This document shows positions 8,034-16,234 of a stretch of 51,914 bases of DNA, piece after piece; the stretch's first letter is position 1; every line of letters begins with the position of its first letter. Source of the DNA: RGIG1995 sp045587445 (GTDB taxonomy: Bacteria > Bacillota > Clostridia > Oscillospirales > CAG-272); the NCBI GenBank assembly GCA_045587445.1, contig JAZNCH010000008.1:1-51914 (forward strand), read 5' to 3'. The notes under the pieces are model-generated. The model had not been told where the DNA came from. It ran no database searches and saw only the letters and a program-made list of their open reading frames with translations. The translations under genes were made by a program, and so were the position numbers.

Positions 8034-9778
8034 AACAATTCCCCCTTACCGTAATCTAATTCTTCGGTTTCGCTATAAGGCACGTTACTTCGCTCGGTAT
8101 TCCCTACACACGACGATAGTCCAAGTAATATCCAGAACATAAGCGATAGCTTAAAGTCAACGCCAATAACAACGTCTTGCCCTAATCCCAAAAACGCTAC
8201 TATTCCCGACATCGCACCTAAAGAAACCTTTCTTCCGTCAATACTGCAGCCTTTTGAATACAAAGTAATATTTTTTTGTAAACACAAAAACATTACCGCT
8301 ATAAACAAAACTACAGCCACTATATAAAACACATCTATATGTCCGTGTATCTCTTTAAAAAATGCTCCGTGTATAAAGTCCGTAATATTACCGTCATATG
8401 CATTTTCTAAAAACTCTTTCGGCATATTAATAAACACAAACGGCAACGTACAAAGCAATACACCTATAAAAGCAAGTCCCCGCTTTCCAAAAAATATCAG
8501 ATAAAAAACAGTCGCAAAAAGTATACTCAACCATGCTCTGTATTCACCTGTCAAGAATAAACATACACAGCCCGATATTATTCCAAAAAACGCTACAGCA
8601 CCTTCTCTGTCCTGCTTCTTTGCCGCAATTACCGGAAGAACCGTTATAATATACGAAGCAAACGCCGCAGTCGAGCCAAATACGCTTTCCATTCCTACAA
8701 TATCCGCCGAGTCAAAAATATACGTCAAATAATCAATACCAAAACGTGCTGCAATATATGCCACAAGTCCATATAGTACACATAAAAAGAATGAAAATGA
8801 AAATGATATTAGTGTTCGGTTTATCCATTGCTTTGATTTTATTAAATTTATTACCAAAAAGAAGATGCAAACGCTCAGTATGCCTTGCATTAGCTTTTCG
8901 GCATTCAAAAACACAAGAACAGAATATGCCAATACCGCTACAGCCAGTGGGTCAAATTTTACAGTTCTCTTACCCCTGATATACTTCAGCAAAAAACATA
9001 CCGTAATATAAATTATCATTATTTTCAAATAATAATCCGATAAAAACGGTAACAAAAACGCTAAAGCTACAATACCCGTTTCAGGAATATAAAGAACAGT
9101 TAACGCAAGTATGAATACTCCTATAAGAGTAAATAGTGTTATAGGTCTTATCCACCACGAAAATACGCACAGTATCAATCCTAACGGAAGAGCTGTTCTG
9201 TTGTGTCCGCTTGTGTATGAATACTGCTCAAACGCCTCTTTTTTGCATCCGAGCCAGTTAAATAACATCCATCTTATCAGCTTACTTTCACATACAGCTT
9301 CATTTAAAGTGGAATGTGATATTATAAGGGGAATAGATATTACGATAAGCAACAGCGATATAAACATATCAAGAAACGACAAACTGCCCGTTTGCAAACC
9401 GTAAACCTTTAATGACTGTAATAACACAAATCCTACGCCTGCCGTTATTGAAAACAGTCCGTATACGCTCAGTTTGGTAAATAGCCATCCTCTAAGATAA
9501 CCGTTTATCTTTTCAAGCAGAAAACTGCGGGACACAAGCTTTGATACGGTTCGTTTTATCGGTCTGAAAAAGACTTTTCCTAAATCAAACCGACCAAACA
9601 GTCTGCAAATAAAACTTTTTTCTCCGCACCCCGCATTGTAAGACGTAAGTATCTTTCCCGCAAGACTGCATTCTGCCTTGTTACACAAATAAGATGCAAT
9701 AACAACAAAAAATTCTATAATCTTACTACGTGCAAACAGCGCACTTACGGTCTTTTTTCTTGTTTTCTTATTCGCCAC
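8030..9778 (-). CDS. O-antigen ligase-like polytopic membrane protein
   Basis: 582 aa with about a dozen hydrophobic segments from residue 105 to the end, after a positively charged cytoplasmic region. The pattern of paired segments and the GEYRAWLSILFATVFYL stretch near residue 410 resembles the Wzy/O-antigen ligase superfamily, which joins or polymerises glycans on lipid carriers. The family call is by layout, not by a diagnostic motif. GTG at 9778 is the start, set by the strong AAGGAGGTGA site 10 nt upstream. It lies 35 nt after trmD and is probably co-transcribed with rimM-trmD. A flippase or glycosyltransferase is not nearby. Confidence 0.65.
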   Translation of the reverse strand: MANKKTRKKTVSALFARSKIIEFFVVIASYLCNKAECSLAGKILTSYNAGCGEKSFICRLFGRFDLGKVFFRPIKRTVSKLVSRSFLLEKINGYLRGWLFTKLSVYGLFSITAGVGFVLLQSLKVYGLQTGSLSFLDMFISLLLIVISIPLIISHSTLNEAVCESKLIRWMLFNWLGCKKEAFEQYSYTSGHNRTALPLGLILCVFSWWIRPITLFTLIGVFILALTVLYIPETGIVALAFLLPFLSDYYLKIMIIYITVCFLLKYIRGKRTVKFDPLAVAVLAYSVLVFLNAEKLMQGILSVCIFFLVINLIKSKQWINRTLISFSFSFFLCVLYGLVAYIAARFGIDYLTYIFDSADIVGMESVFGSTAAFASYIITVLPVIAAKKQDREGAVAFFGIISGCVCLFLTGEYRAWLSILFATVFYLIFFGKRGLAFIGVLLCTLPFVFINMPKEFLENAYDGNITDFIHGAFFKEIHGHIDVFYIVAVVLFIAVMFLCLQKNITLYSKGCSIDGRKVSLGAMSGIVAFLGLGQDVVIGVDFKLSLMFWILLGLSSCVGNTERSNVPYSETEELDYGKGELF

Positions 9779-9813
9779 CTATGTCTCACCTCCTTGCTCT
9801 GCTAAAGCAAATC

Positions 9814-10491
9814 CTATATTAAATCCGGTCTGTTCTTTTTTGTTAATTCAACTGCCGCTTGATAACGCCATTTTCTGATTTTCTCATGATCGCCCGACAA
9901 AAGTACGTCGGGAACTTTTCTGCCCATAAAATCAATCGGACGCGTGTATTGCGGATATTCAAGCATACCGCCCGCTATACTCTCATTTTCAAAACACTCC
10001 GGGGCAGATAATACACCGTCAATCATTCGGGATATGCAGTCAACAAATATACAAGCGGGAAGCTCTCCGCCGGTCAGCACGTAATCCCCTATTGATATTT
10101 CGTCGTCAACTATCTCTTCTACTATGCGACGGTCAACACCCTCATAATGTCCGCAAAGAATTATAACCTGATCACATTCAAGATATTCCTTTGCTATACT
10201 CTGTGTCAGCACTCTGCCCTGAGGAGACATATATACTGTCTTTCTCTTTTTACATTCGGTATTATCAACTATATTCTTCCAACAACGGTAAATGGGCGGA
10301 GCTGCCATAAGCATACCCATACCGCCACCACAGGGAGTATCGTCAACGTTTCTGTGCTTGTCCTCGGAAAAATCTCTTATGTTATGCGAATGTATTTCAA
10401 CAGCCCCCTTGTTTTGTGCGCGTCCTATTATGCTCTCTCCGAGAATATTGTCGGTCATCTCGGGAAAAAGCGTCATTATGTCAAACCTCAT
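9814..10491 (-). CDS. trmD: tRNA (guanine-37-N1)-methyltransferase TrmD
   Basis: SPOUT-fold methyltransferase that makes m1G37 next to the anticodon and prevents +1 frameshifting. 225 aa from ATG 10491. MRFDIMTLFPEM is the family N-terminus, and the trefoil-knot SAM site is seen in LCGHYEGVDRR and GDYVLTGGELPA (about residues 110-145). An upstream in-frame TTG (10494) is less likely because GAGGG is better spaced from 10491. It overlaps rimM by 11 nt, the common rimM-trmD pairing. The usual rpsP and rplS partners are absent here. Confidence 0.98.
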   Translation of the reverse strand: MRFDIMTLFPEMTDNILGESIIGRAQNKGAVEIHSHNIRDFSEDKHRNVDDTPCGGGMGMLMAAPPIYRCWKNIVDNTECKKRKTVYMSPQGRVLTQSIAKEYLECDQVIILCGHYEGVDRRIVEEIVDDEISIGDYVLTGGELPACIFVDCISRMIDGVLSAPECFENESIAGGMLEYPQYTRPIDFMGRKVPDVLLSGDHEKIRKWRYQAAVELTKKNRPDLI

Positions 10492-10990
10492 CAAACATTC
10501 CCTCTATGGGCTTTACAAATATGCCCTCTTCCAAGGATATTTTCTTTACGAATTCGCTGACGGCGGGAATAAGAACCTCGCCCTTTTCGGTTTTAACGGT
10601 GTATATATCGTGTATGCCGTACTGCGTTACGTCTTTAAGTTTACCGTAAACCTTTCCGGTGTCAACGTCTGTAACGTCAAGGCCTATAAGGTCAGCAATG
10701 AAAAACGAGCCGTCTTCTCTTACTATATCGTCTCTGTCTGCGTAAATGACCTCTTCGCGAAGAGCGTTAGCCTTGTCAAAATCGTCAATGCCTTCTAATT
10801 TAAGCAGTACCATTTCCTTGTGAACCGACGCCTTTTGAACTTTTATTCCGATATAATTTCCGCCTACCTTGCGGTAAATAACGTCAAGCTCGGTCATTAC
10901 CTCGGGATAATCACACCACGACTGTGCCTTTACGTCGCCTCTGAAGCCGTGGGTATTTACAATCTTGCCTATCTCTAAATATTTTTCCAT
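10481..10990 (-). CDS. rimM: 16S rRNA processing protein RimM
   Basis: Ribosome maturation factor that binds S19 and helps fold the 30S head. It is 169 aa. The N-terminal RimM beta-barrel (GKIVNTHGFRGDVKA, residues 7-21) is followed by a PRC-barrel domain (about 95-165) that includes DLIGLDV and VLIPAVSEFVK. It is first in its operon, with its own promoter, and overlaps trmD. Confidence 0.97.
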   Translation of the reverse strand: MEKYLEIGKIVNTHGFRGDVKAQSWCDYPEVMTELDVIYRKVGGNYIGIKVQKASVHKEMVLLKLEGIDDFDKANALREEVIYADRDDIVREDGSFFIADLIGLDVTDVDTGKVYGKLKDVTQYGIHDIYTVKTEKGEVLIPAVSEFVKKISLEEGIFVKPIEGMFDEV

Positions 10991-11022
10991 ACAGTACCGC
11001 CCATTTTTCTATCTTTCTTTAT

Positions 11023-11051
11023 ATTATATCATACATTTGATAAACATTCAA
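11023..11051 (-). promoter_or_regulatory. rimM-trmD operon promoter
   Basis: Minus-strand -35 TTGAAT (11046-11051), 17-bp spacer, -10 TATAAT (11023-11028), about 30 bp upstream of the rimM start. Confidence 0.75.
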
Positions 11052-11059
11052 GTATGAAA

Positions 11060-11225
11060 TAAAACAAGGTTTGTTTTTTTCAAAGAAAGCGAAAGGGTTT
11101 CTCTCGGAAACTTTGAATAGCCCCACAAACTAACGCATTTAAAAGTTTTTGCGGTTTCTAAATGGGCTTTTTTAAAAAAGGCCTCTTTGGTGTGGGTTCG
11201 GGAGCGAAGCTCCTGACTGCCCGTT
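11060..11225. repeat. Non-coding region with hairpin relics
   Basis: I find no gene between rimM and nrdR. The stretch contains an imperfect 10-bp palindrome of T and A runs (11164-11183, GGGCTTTTTT then AAAAAAGGCC) and a GC hairpin GGAGC-gaa-GCTCC (11201-11213). Its texture resembles the interspersed hairpin elements common between genes in Oscillospiraceae; that resemblance is from general familiarity, not a search. Confidence 0.35.
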
Positions 11226-11230
11226 ACTCA

Positions 11231-11264
11231 TAAAAAATTACCGACAGAGTTTTATCTGTCGGCA
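11231..11264 (-). terminator. Terminator after nrdR
   Basis: On the minus strand CCGACAG (11256-11262) and CTGTCGG (11241-11247) form a 7-bp stem with an 8-nt loop, followed by TAATTTTTTA. Confidence 0.8.
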
Positions 11265-11270
11265 TAATTC

Positions 11271-11726
11271 TTATTTACTTTCTTTTTTCATATCCTTGAG
11301 TTCTTGCATAAAGCTTTCGATGTCGTTGAAATTACGGTAAACAGAGGCATATCTTACGTACGAAACTTCGTCTATATCACGCAGCTTCTCAAGCACTCGT
11401 CTGCCTATCTCCGACGTATGTACTTCCGTCTGAAAAGCATTCCTCAAATCAACTTCGATCTCTGTTATAATCCTATCCATATCCTCAGGGGTTATCATAG
11501 AACGCTTATAACAAGCCTTGTCAAGACCGTTCAATATCTTACTGCGGTCAAAAAACTGCTTCGTTCCGTTCTTCTTTATGACAATAAGCGGTACCTTCTC
11601 GTGCACCTCATATGTCGTAAAACGTCTTCCACACGAAATGCATTCTCTCCTTCTTCTTATCTCCGAATCAGTCGGTCTGCTGTCAATAACCTTACTTTCT
11701 GTCTCTCCGCATACAGGACATTTCAT
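11271..11726 (-). CDS. nrdR: Transcriptional repressor NrdR
   Basis: ATP/dATP-sensing repressor of ribonucleotide reductase genes. 151 aa: a zinc ribbon (CPVC at residues 3-6, CISC at about 31-34) followed by an ATP-cone domain (about residues 49-139, VIKKNGTKQFFDRSKIL). It sits 31 nt after nrdG and ends that operon. Two good NrdR boxes overlap the nrdD promoter 3 kb upstream, so the target is in the same neighbourhood. Confidence 0.98.
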   Translation of the reverse strand: MKCPVCGETESKVIDSRPTDSEIRRRRECISCGRRFTTYEVHEKVPLIVIKKNGTKQFFDRSKILNGLDKACYKRSMITPEDMDRIITEIEVDLRNAFQTEVHTSEIGRRVLEKLRDIDEVSYVRYASVYRNFNDIESFMQELKDMKKESK

Positions 11727-11757
11727 ATTTCTTTCCCCCTCTTTCTAAATTATCTTT

Positions 11758-12426
11758 TTATAACCCTCTTACAACACATTTGCCGCCGTTTTCAACAACG
11801 AGCCTCGCACACTCTTCAACGTATTCGCGTGGGTGCGGCGCGCCTTCGCCCTCGACCTGTCTGTACTGCTGCAAATAATAATCGCTGTCCCCCACTATAT
11901 TCTTCGATATATCCAATATATCACAACTCGTAAGGAGTGGGCAAAACGTCGTTCTGAACTCGTGTGAAATACCGCTTTCCTTCAAAAAGTCTACCGTCTC
12001 CATTATCTTCTCGGTATCTATATTACAACCTGACACAAGAGAATATTTCTCTATATTCGCTTTTATATCCATAGCAACGTAGTCGATATATCCCTTTTTA
12101 CAGAGCGATTTCACAACGTCGGGGTTAGTTCCGTTTGTATCGAGCTTAACCTTGTATCCTAACTGCTTTATACTCGCAACAAATGCTTCAAGGTCGGGCT
12201 GCAATGTGGGTTCTCCCCCAGACACAACAACACCTTTCAGCATACCCTTTCTCTTGTTCAGATAGTCCATAACCTCAAGCACATCTATCTTCGGGGCATT
12301 TCCACCAAGAATATGCTTATTATGGCAATATCCGCACTTCATATTACACCCCGGAGTAAACACCACGCACGATATTATACCCGGAAAATCCACAAACGAC
12401 GATTTTTGAAAACCTGCTATATTCAT
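11758..12426 (-). CDS. nrdG: Anaerobic ribonucleotide reductase activating protein
   Basis: Radical SAM enzyme that installs the glycyl radical on NrdD. 222 aa. The [4Fe-4S] motif CNMKCGYC (CX3CX2C) is near residue 28, with the usual hydrophobic PGIISCVVFTPG before it, and VVSGGEPTLQ (about residues 68-77) is the SAM-binding GGE motif. It is somewhat longer than the minimal NrdG form. GAGGTG lies 8 nt upstream of ATG. It has its own perfect promoter after the nrdD terminator and is followed by nrdR. Confidence 0.96.
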   Translation of the reverse strand: MNIAGFQKSSFVDFPGIISCVVFTPGCNMKCGYCHNKHILGGNAPKIDVLEVMDYLNKRKGMLKGVVVSGGEPTLQPDLEAFVASIKQLGYKVKLDTNGTNPDVVKSLCKKGYIDYVAMDIKANIEKYSLVSGCNIDTEKIMETVDFLKESGISHEFRTTFCPLLTSCDILDISKNIVGDSDYYLQQYRQVEGEGAPHPREYVEECARLVVENGGKCVVRGL

Positions 12427-12456
12427 TCGCTTAACACCTCTGCATTTTTCGAATAT

Positions 12457-12485
12457 ATTATATCACAAAAACACAATTATTGCAA
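12457..12485 (-). promoter_or_regulatory. nrdG-nrdR promoter
   Basis: Minus-strand -35 TTGCAA (12480-12485), exactly 17 bp, -10 TATAAT (12457-12462). Only half of a NrdR box (ACACAAT) can be made out here, with no matching second half, so direct NrdR control of this unit looks unlikely. Confidence 0.75.
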
Positions 12486-12524
12486 GAGAAAAACTTTCCC
12501 CCGCCGAGATAACGGCGGGGGAAA
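12485..12524 (-). terminator. Strong terminator after nrdD
   Basis: A perfect 12-bp stem, TTTCCCCCGCCG (12495-12506 on plus) with CGGCGGGGGAAA (12513-12524) around a 6-nt loop, followed on the minus strand by GTTTTTCTC. It begins 7 nt after the nrdD stop codon and uncouples nrdD from nrdG. Confidence 0.9.
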
Positions 12525-12530
12525 AACTGA

Positions 12531-14606
12531 TTAGATAACGAATTTCTTTCTCTTCATATACTCTTCTCTCTTACCCTTATTGTAGTTCTGGACGGGGCGG
12601 AGATAACCAACAACTCTTGACCAAACCTCTGCATCCTGTCCGCACTCGGGACAGTTAAAGTGTTCACCTACGATATAGCCGTGCTCGGGGCAAATCGAGA
12701 ACGTAGGAGTAATCGAAATATAAGGCATCTTGTACTTATCAAATACGTTCTTGATAAGGTCCTTGCATACTTGAATATCTTCAATGCGTTCGCCGATATA
12801 GAGGTGGTAAACGGTACCGCCCGTATAGAGCGACTGAAGCTCGTCCTGAAGTTCCATACATTCAAATATATCGTCTGTATATGCAACGGGAAGCTGACTG
12901 GAGTTTGTATAGAAGGGTTCTTCCAAACCTGCCTGAATAATATCGGGATACATATCGCGGTCAAGCTTTGCAAGACGGTATGTCGTACCCTCTGCAGGTG
13001 TAGCTTCGAGGTTGTAGGAATGTCCTGTCTCTTCTTGGAACTGACTCATAAGCTCACGGAGATAGTTCATAACTTCAATTGAGAAGTTCTTACCCTCTTC
13101 GGAACCAATATCAACACCGAGGAAGTTGAGACAACATTCATTCATACCTACGAGACCAATAGTATTGAAGTGGTTTGTCCAATATTCACCTGTACGAGCC
13201 TTAATGTTTCTAAGGTAATATGTTGAATAGGGATACAAACCCTTTTCTGACTGATGTTCAATAATTTTTCTCTTTATTTCAAGAGAGGTCTTACCGATTC
13301 TTGCAATCTTTTCAAGTCTTTCGAAGAACTCTTCTCTTGTATTGCTGAGGTAACCGATTCTTGGCATATTAATGGTATAAACACCGATAGAACCTGTCAT
13401 CGGGTTTGAACCGAAGAGACCGCCGCCTCTCTTGCGAAGCTCTCTCTTGTCGAGTCTCAAACGGCAGCACATAGACACTGCGTCTTCGGGAGAAAGGTCG
13501 GAATTTACGTAGTTTGCAAAGTAAGGAATACCGTACTTGCAAGTAATCTTCATAAATTCGTCAACAACCGGGCTGTCCCACTCAAAGTCTTTTGTAATGT
13601 TAATAGTAGGAATCGGGAACGTAAATACTCTTCCCTTTGCATCGCCTTCAAGCATTACGGCACAGAAAGCCTTGTTAAATATATCCATCTGTTCCTGGAA
13701 ATCGCCGTAAACCTTATCCTTATATTCACCATGAATAATAACGGGTTCATTCTTCAAAGTGTTGGGAACCTTTACGTCAAAAGTAAGGTTGGAGAAAGGA
13801 CACTGGAAGCCTACACGTGTAGGTACGTTTATATTAAATACGAATTCCTGAATGCACTGCTTAACCTGTTCGTACGTAAGGTTATCGTAGTAAATAAAAG
13901 GTGCACAATATGTATCAATAGAGCTCCAAGCCTGAGCACCTGCTGTTTCACCCTGTGTTGTAAAGGTGGAGTTTACTATCTGTCCGAGGAATGAACGAAG
14001 ATGTCCTGCGGGTTTACTTTCAACCTTACCACCAACACCGCCGAAACCGTCCATAAGAAGCTGTCTCAGATCCCAACCTGCACAATAAGGTCCAAAGAAA
14101 CCGAGGTCGTGGATATGAGCATCCCCGCTTTCGTGTGCCTGTCTTACGTCTTCTGGATATACTTCATAAAGCCAATACTTCTTTGTAAAAGCTTCTCTTA
14201 CATAGTTATTAAGACCGTTTACCGATCTCTGCATATTCGCATTTTCTTTAATTGACCAGTCCTTGTCCCCAAGGTAATTACCAAACATATCAATAGTAGC
14301 ACCAATAAGAGAATCCATCTCTCTTGCGTGCTTTCTCTTCTGACGGTAAAGAATATACGCCTTTGCAACAGAAGCGTATCCGTTTTCGATAAGCACCTGT
14401 TCAACTATATCCTGTACGCCCTCGACTTCGGGTGTCGAATCCTTATATTTTTCTTCTGCCTTTTCTACTACCATCATGGTGAGGCGACTTGCGTTGTATT
14501 CGGAGTCATATTCGCATGCTGTAAATGCGTTACGGATAGCTTTCGTAATCTTTATCTCATCAAAAAGCTCGACTCTTCCGTCTCTTTTTACTATGTGTGT
14601 AAACAT
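12531..14606 (-). CDS. nrdD: Anaerobic ribonucleoside-triphosphate reductase (class III)
   Basis: Glycyl-radical enzyme that reduces ribonucleoside triphosphates to dNTPs without oxygen. 691 aa. The N-terminal ATP-cone (residues 1-95, FTHIVKRDGRVELFDEIKI) is the allosteric site. The catalytic barrel follows, with the conserved finger loop region. A zinc site near the end has CPEHG and CPECG (about residues 640-657), and the glycyl radical is in RVVGYLRP at about Gly667. AGGAGGAG lies 4 nt before ATG. It is monocistronic, with a perfect promoter covered by two NrdR boxes. Confidence 0.98.
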   Translation of the reverse strand: MFTHIVKRDGRVELFDEIKITKAIRNAFTACEYDSEYNASRLTMMVVEKAEEKYKDSTPEVEGVQDIVEQVLIENGYASVAKAYILYRQKRKHAREMDSLIGATIDMFGNYLGDKDWSIKENANMQRSVNGLNNYVREAFTKKYWLYEVYPEDVRQAHESGDAHIHDLGFFGPYCAGWDLRQLLMDGFGGVGGKVESKPAGHLRSFLGQIVNSTFTTQGETAGAQAWSSIDTYCAPFIYYDNLTYEQVKQCIQEFVFNINVPTRVGFQCPFSNLTFDVKVPNTLKNEPVIIHGEYKDKVYGDFQEQMDIFNKAFCAVMLEGDAKGRVFTFPIPTINITKDFEWDSPVVDEFMKITCKYGIPYFANYVNSDLSPEDAVSMCCRLRLDKRELRKRGGGLFGSNPMTGSIGVYTINMPRIGYLSNTREEFFERLEKIARIGKTSLEIKRKIIEHQSEKGLYPYSTYYLRNIKARTGEYWTNHFNTIGLVGMNECCLNFLGVDIGSEEGKNFSIEVMNYLRELMSQFQEETGHSYNLEATPAEGTTYRLAKLDRDMYPDIIQAGLEEPFYTNSSQLPVAYTDDIFECMELQDELQSLYTGGTVYHLYIGERIEDIQVCKDLIKNVFDKYKMPYISITPTFSICPEHGYIVGEHFNCPECGQDAEVWSRVVGYLRPVQNYNKGKREEYMKRKKFVI

Positions 14607-14650
14607 TTTGCTCCTCCTCAGTCTTTCGTCATTTTATCGTGATTGTAACC

Positions 14651-14680
14651 ATTATAACACAACACCAAATATTGTGTCAA
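14651..14680 (-). promoter_or_regulatory. nrdD promoter
   Basis: Minus-strand -35 TTGACA (14675-14680) and -10 TATAAT (14651-14656), both perfect, with an 18-bp spacer. The first NrdR box covers the spacer and part of the -35 box. Confidence 0.85.
14662..14677 (-). promoter_or_regulatory. NrdR box 1
   Basis: Read on plus, ACACCAAATATTGTGT matches the NrdR consensus acaCwAtATaTwGtgt at nearly every position. It overlaps the nrdD spacer and -35 element. Confidence 0.85.
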
Positions 14681-14692
14681 CACCCTTTTGCG

Positions 14693-14708
14693 ACACAATA
14701 TATTGTAT
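14693..14708 (-). promoter_or_regulatory. NrdR box 2
   Basis: ACACAATATATTGTAT matches the NrdR consensus. Its start is 31 bp from the start of box 1, about three helical turns, the spacing expected for a cooperative pair on one face of the DNA. Confidence 0.85.
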
Positions 14709-14878
14709 ATATTATCTTTTTAGCGTTATCCTCCCCCCTCTCGCTCTCCCACTGTAAAAAGCTTTATTTTATGCCAAAAAATAAGGTTTTTTATTCTCTT
14801 TTTCGACACTTTTTTTCCCCCTCAAGAGCAGTCCCCCACTATATGTAGAGCAATAAAAAATTTTAGTATTTATTTTTG

Positions 14879-14907
14879 TTGATTTTCACCATACTGTATG
14901 GTATAAT
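14879..14907 (+). promoter_or_regulatory. Sigma-factor operon promoter with internal palindrome
   Basis: -35 TTGATT (14879-14884), 17-bp spacer, -10 TATAAT (14902-14907). The spacer contains a perfect 7-bp inverted repeat with one central base, ACCATAC-T-GTATGGT (14888-14902), which touches the -10 box. This is the classic position of a repressor or MerR-type operator. Apart from the nrdD and sigma promoters, the stretch 14709-14878 shows nothing. Confidence 0.65.
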
Positions 14908-14947
14908 TGTGTCAATCTTTAATGTTATACCCCTAAAGGAAAATACT

Positions 14948-15505
14948 ATGTTATCTCTTTTTTTAGCATATCTTGACGACGAAAATGACAAACTGCTTTT
15001 TGAATATATTTACCTTTCCCACAGGAAACAAATGATTGCTTTAGCTATGTCTATCCTAAAAAACGAATCCGATTCAGAAGATGTAGTAAGCAATGTCTTT
15101 CTAAAAGTAGCCACTAAAAACTGGCATATTGTTCAAAATATTTCTTCAAATATTGATTTAAGAAATTATTTGCTCAAAGCTACTAAAAATACAGCGTTAA
15201 ACACTTTGAAGCACAAAAAAACATATAATATTTCTCTTGACACAATTATTGAATATGATATAACCAACATTGAACCCTTAAGCGATAATGAGTTTATTGA
15301 AATAATATGCAATAAGATTGAATATGAAGAAATTATAAAAGCTATAAGTTCACTATCTGAAAAGTACCGCGACGTATTATACTATCATTTTGTAATGGAG
15401 TTAACGGTAGCTGACACGGCAAAAACACTCTGTCAAAGCATTTCGACAACAAAAAAACAGTTGGTTCGAGGCAAAAAAATGCTTTTATACATACTGAATT
15501 TATAA
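14948..15505 (+). CDS. ECF-type RNA polymerase sigma factor
   Basis: 185 aa, sigma-70 family, small group-4 layout. Region 2 (about residues 20-60) contains SHRKQMIALAMSIL and ESDSEDVVSNVFLKV. Region 4 (about 128-180) contains SSLSEKYRDVLYYHFVMELT followed by a helix-turn-helix (VADTAKTLCQSISTTKKQL). The open frame starts earlier, at 14876, but that lies inside the promoter; ATG 14948 with AAAGGA upstream is the real start. It is followed 11 nt later by a DUF4367 membrane protein, the usual partner acting as anti-sigma factor (inference). Codons are strongly A/T-ending compared with the housekeeping genes around it. Confidence 0.9.
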   Translation: MLSLFLAYLDDENDKLLFEYIYLSHRKQMIALAMSILKNESDSEDVVSNVFLKVATKNWHIVQNISSNIDLRNYLLKATKNTALNTLKHKKTYNISLDTIIEYDITNIEPLSDNEFIEIICNKIEYEEIIKAISSLSEKYRDVLYYHFVMELTVADTAKTLCQSISTTKKQLVRGKKMLLYILNL

Positions 15506-15516
15506 GAGGTAATCAA

Positions 15517-16182
15517 ATGTCTATCAGTATATTACAGTTTAAAAATGCATTCAGAGAAACTGTATCCTCTGAATTTTCACATATTCCAATCAATGAAAAT
15601 GACATTAGCTATACTTTTTCGCCACAGTTTGATAAAAAAATGAATAAGCTGATTAAATCTCAAAAAAATATATATTGGAATTTTACAAATACAACCTCAA
15701 AACGAATTGCAGTCGTATGTGCCGCAATGTTACTGCTTTTTGCTACCGCTTGCAGTATAAAGCCAATAAGAGAACCAATCGTTGATTTTGTAGTAAATAT
15801 ATATAATACCTTTACAGAATATTTGTTTAAAGGAGAGTTTAAACAAACAATTAACTATGAATATTGTATCAATTCACTTCCCGACGGTTTTGAGCGAATT
15901 AACAAACAAATTGATAACAATTCAATAACGACAAATTATCAAAACAAAAGCGGGGAAATGATTATATTTGTACAAACTATCAGCGACGGGACTCAAGTCA
16001 ACCTTGATACAGAAAAACATACTCAAAGCACTACAAGTCTATTAAATACTACAATTGATTTTTTTGAAAATGATTTATCAAAAACTGCCATTTGGACTAA
16101 AGATGGATATGTTTTTAATCTTATTTGCTACGGTGAATTTCAAAACGAAGATTTAGAAAAAATCATCTTATCAATCCAATAA
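15517..16182 (+). CDS. DUF4367-containing membrane protein, probable anti-sigma factor
   Basis: 221 aa. The cytoplasmic N-terminus of about 65 residues is followed by one membrane segment (about 69-87, IAVVCAAMLLLFATACSI), the conserved IREPIVDFVVNIYNTFTEYLF juxtamembrane stretch and an extracytoplasmic DUF4367 domain (about residues 110-221). Such proteins are regularly encoded next to sigma-70 genes in Clostridia and are thought to hold the sigma factor at the membrane. GAGGTAA precedes ATG. The gene is followed by a bidirectional terminator. Confidence 0.82.
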   Translation: MSISILQFKNAFRETVSSEFSHIPINENDISYTFSPQFDKKMNKLIKSQKNIYWNFTNTTSKRIAVVCAAMLLLFATACSIKPIREPIVDFVVNIYNTFTEYLFKGEFKQTINYEYCINSLPDGFERINKQIDNNSITTNYQNKSGEMIIFVQTISDGTQVNLDTEKHTQSTTSLLNTTIDFFENDLSKTAIWTKDGYVFNLICYGEFQNEDLEKIILSIQ

Positions 16183-16187
16183 AACTC

Positions 16188-16226
16188 AAAGAGGCTTTTC
16201 ACCCCCCTGTGAAACAGCCTCTTTTT
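16188..16226 (+). terminator. Terminator between sigma operon and convergent ABC operon
   Basis: AAAGAGGCT (16188-16196) and AGCCTCTTT (16216-16224) form a 9-bp stem with an inner TCAC/GTGA helix, followed by TTTTT overlapping the stem end. The leading A run lets it also serve the minus-strand operon. Confidence 0.85.
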
Positions 16227-16234
16227 GATATAAG

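Noticed and set aside
12463..12485. Possible third NrdR box upstream of nrdG
   Set aside because: Only the left half (ACACAAT) matches; the right half has no similarity, and no second box is at the proper distance.
12668..12973. Open frame inside nrdD on the same strand
   Set aside because: It is a frame shadow of the conserved nrdD coding sequence, with no similarity or ribosome binding site.
14876..14947. N-terminal extension of the sigma factor gene (24 extra codons)
   Set aside because: The extension coincides with the -35/-10 promoter; ATG 14948 has a ribosome binding site and gives the usual family length.
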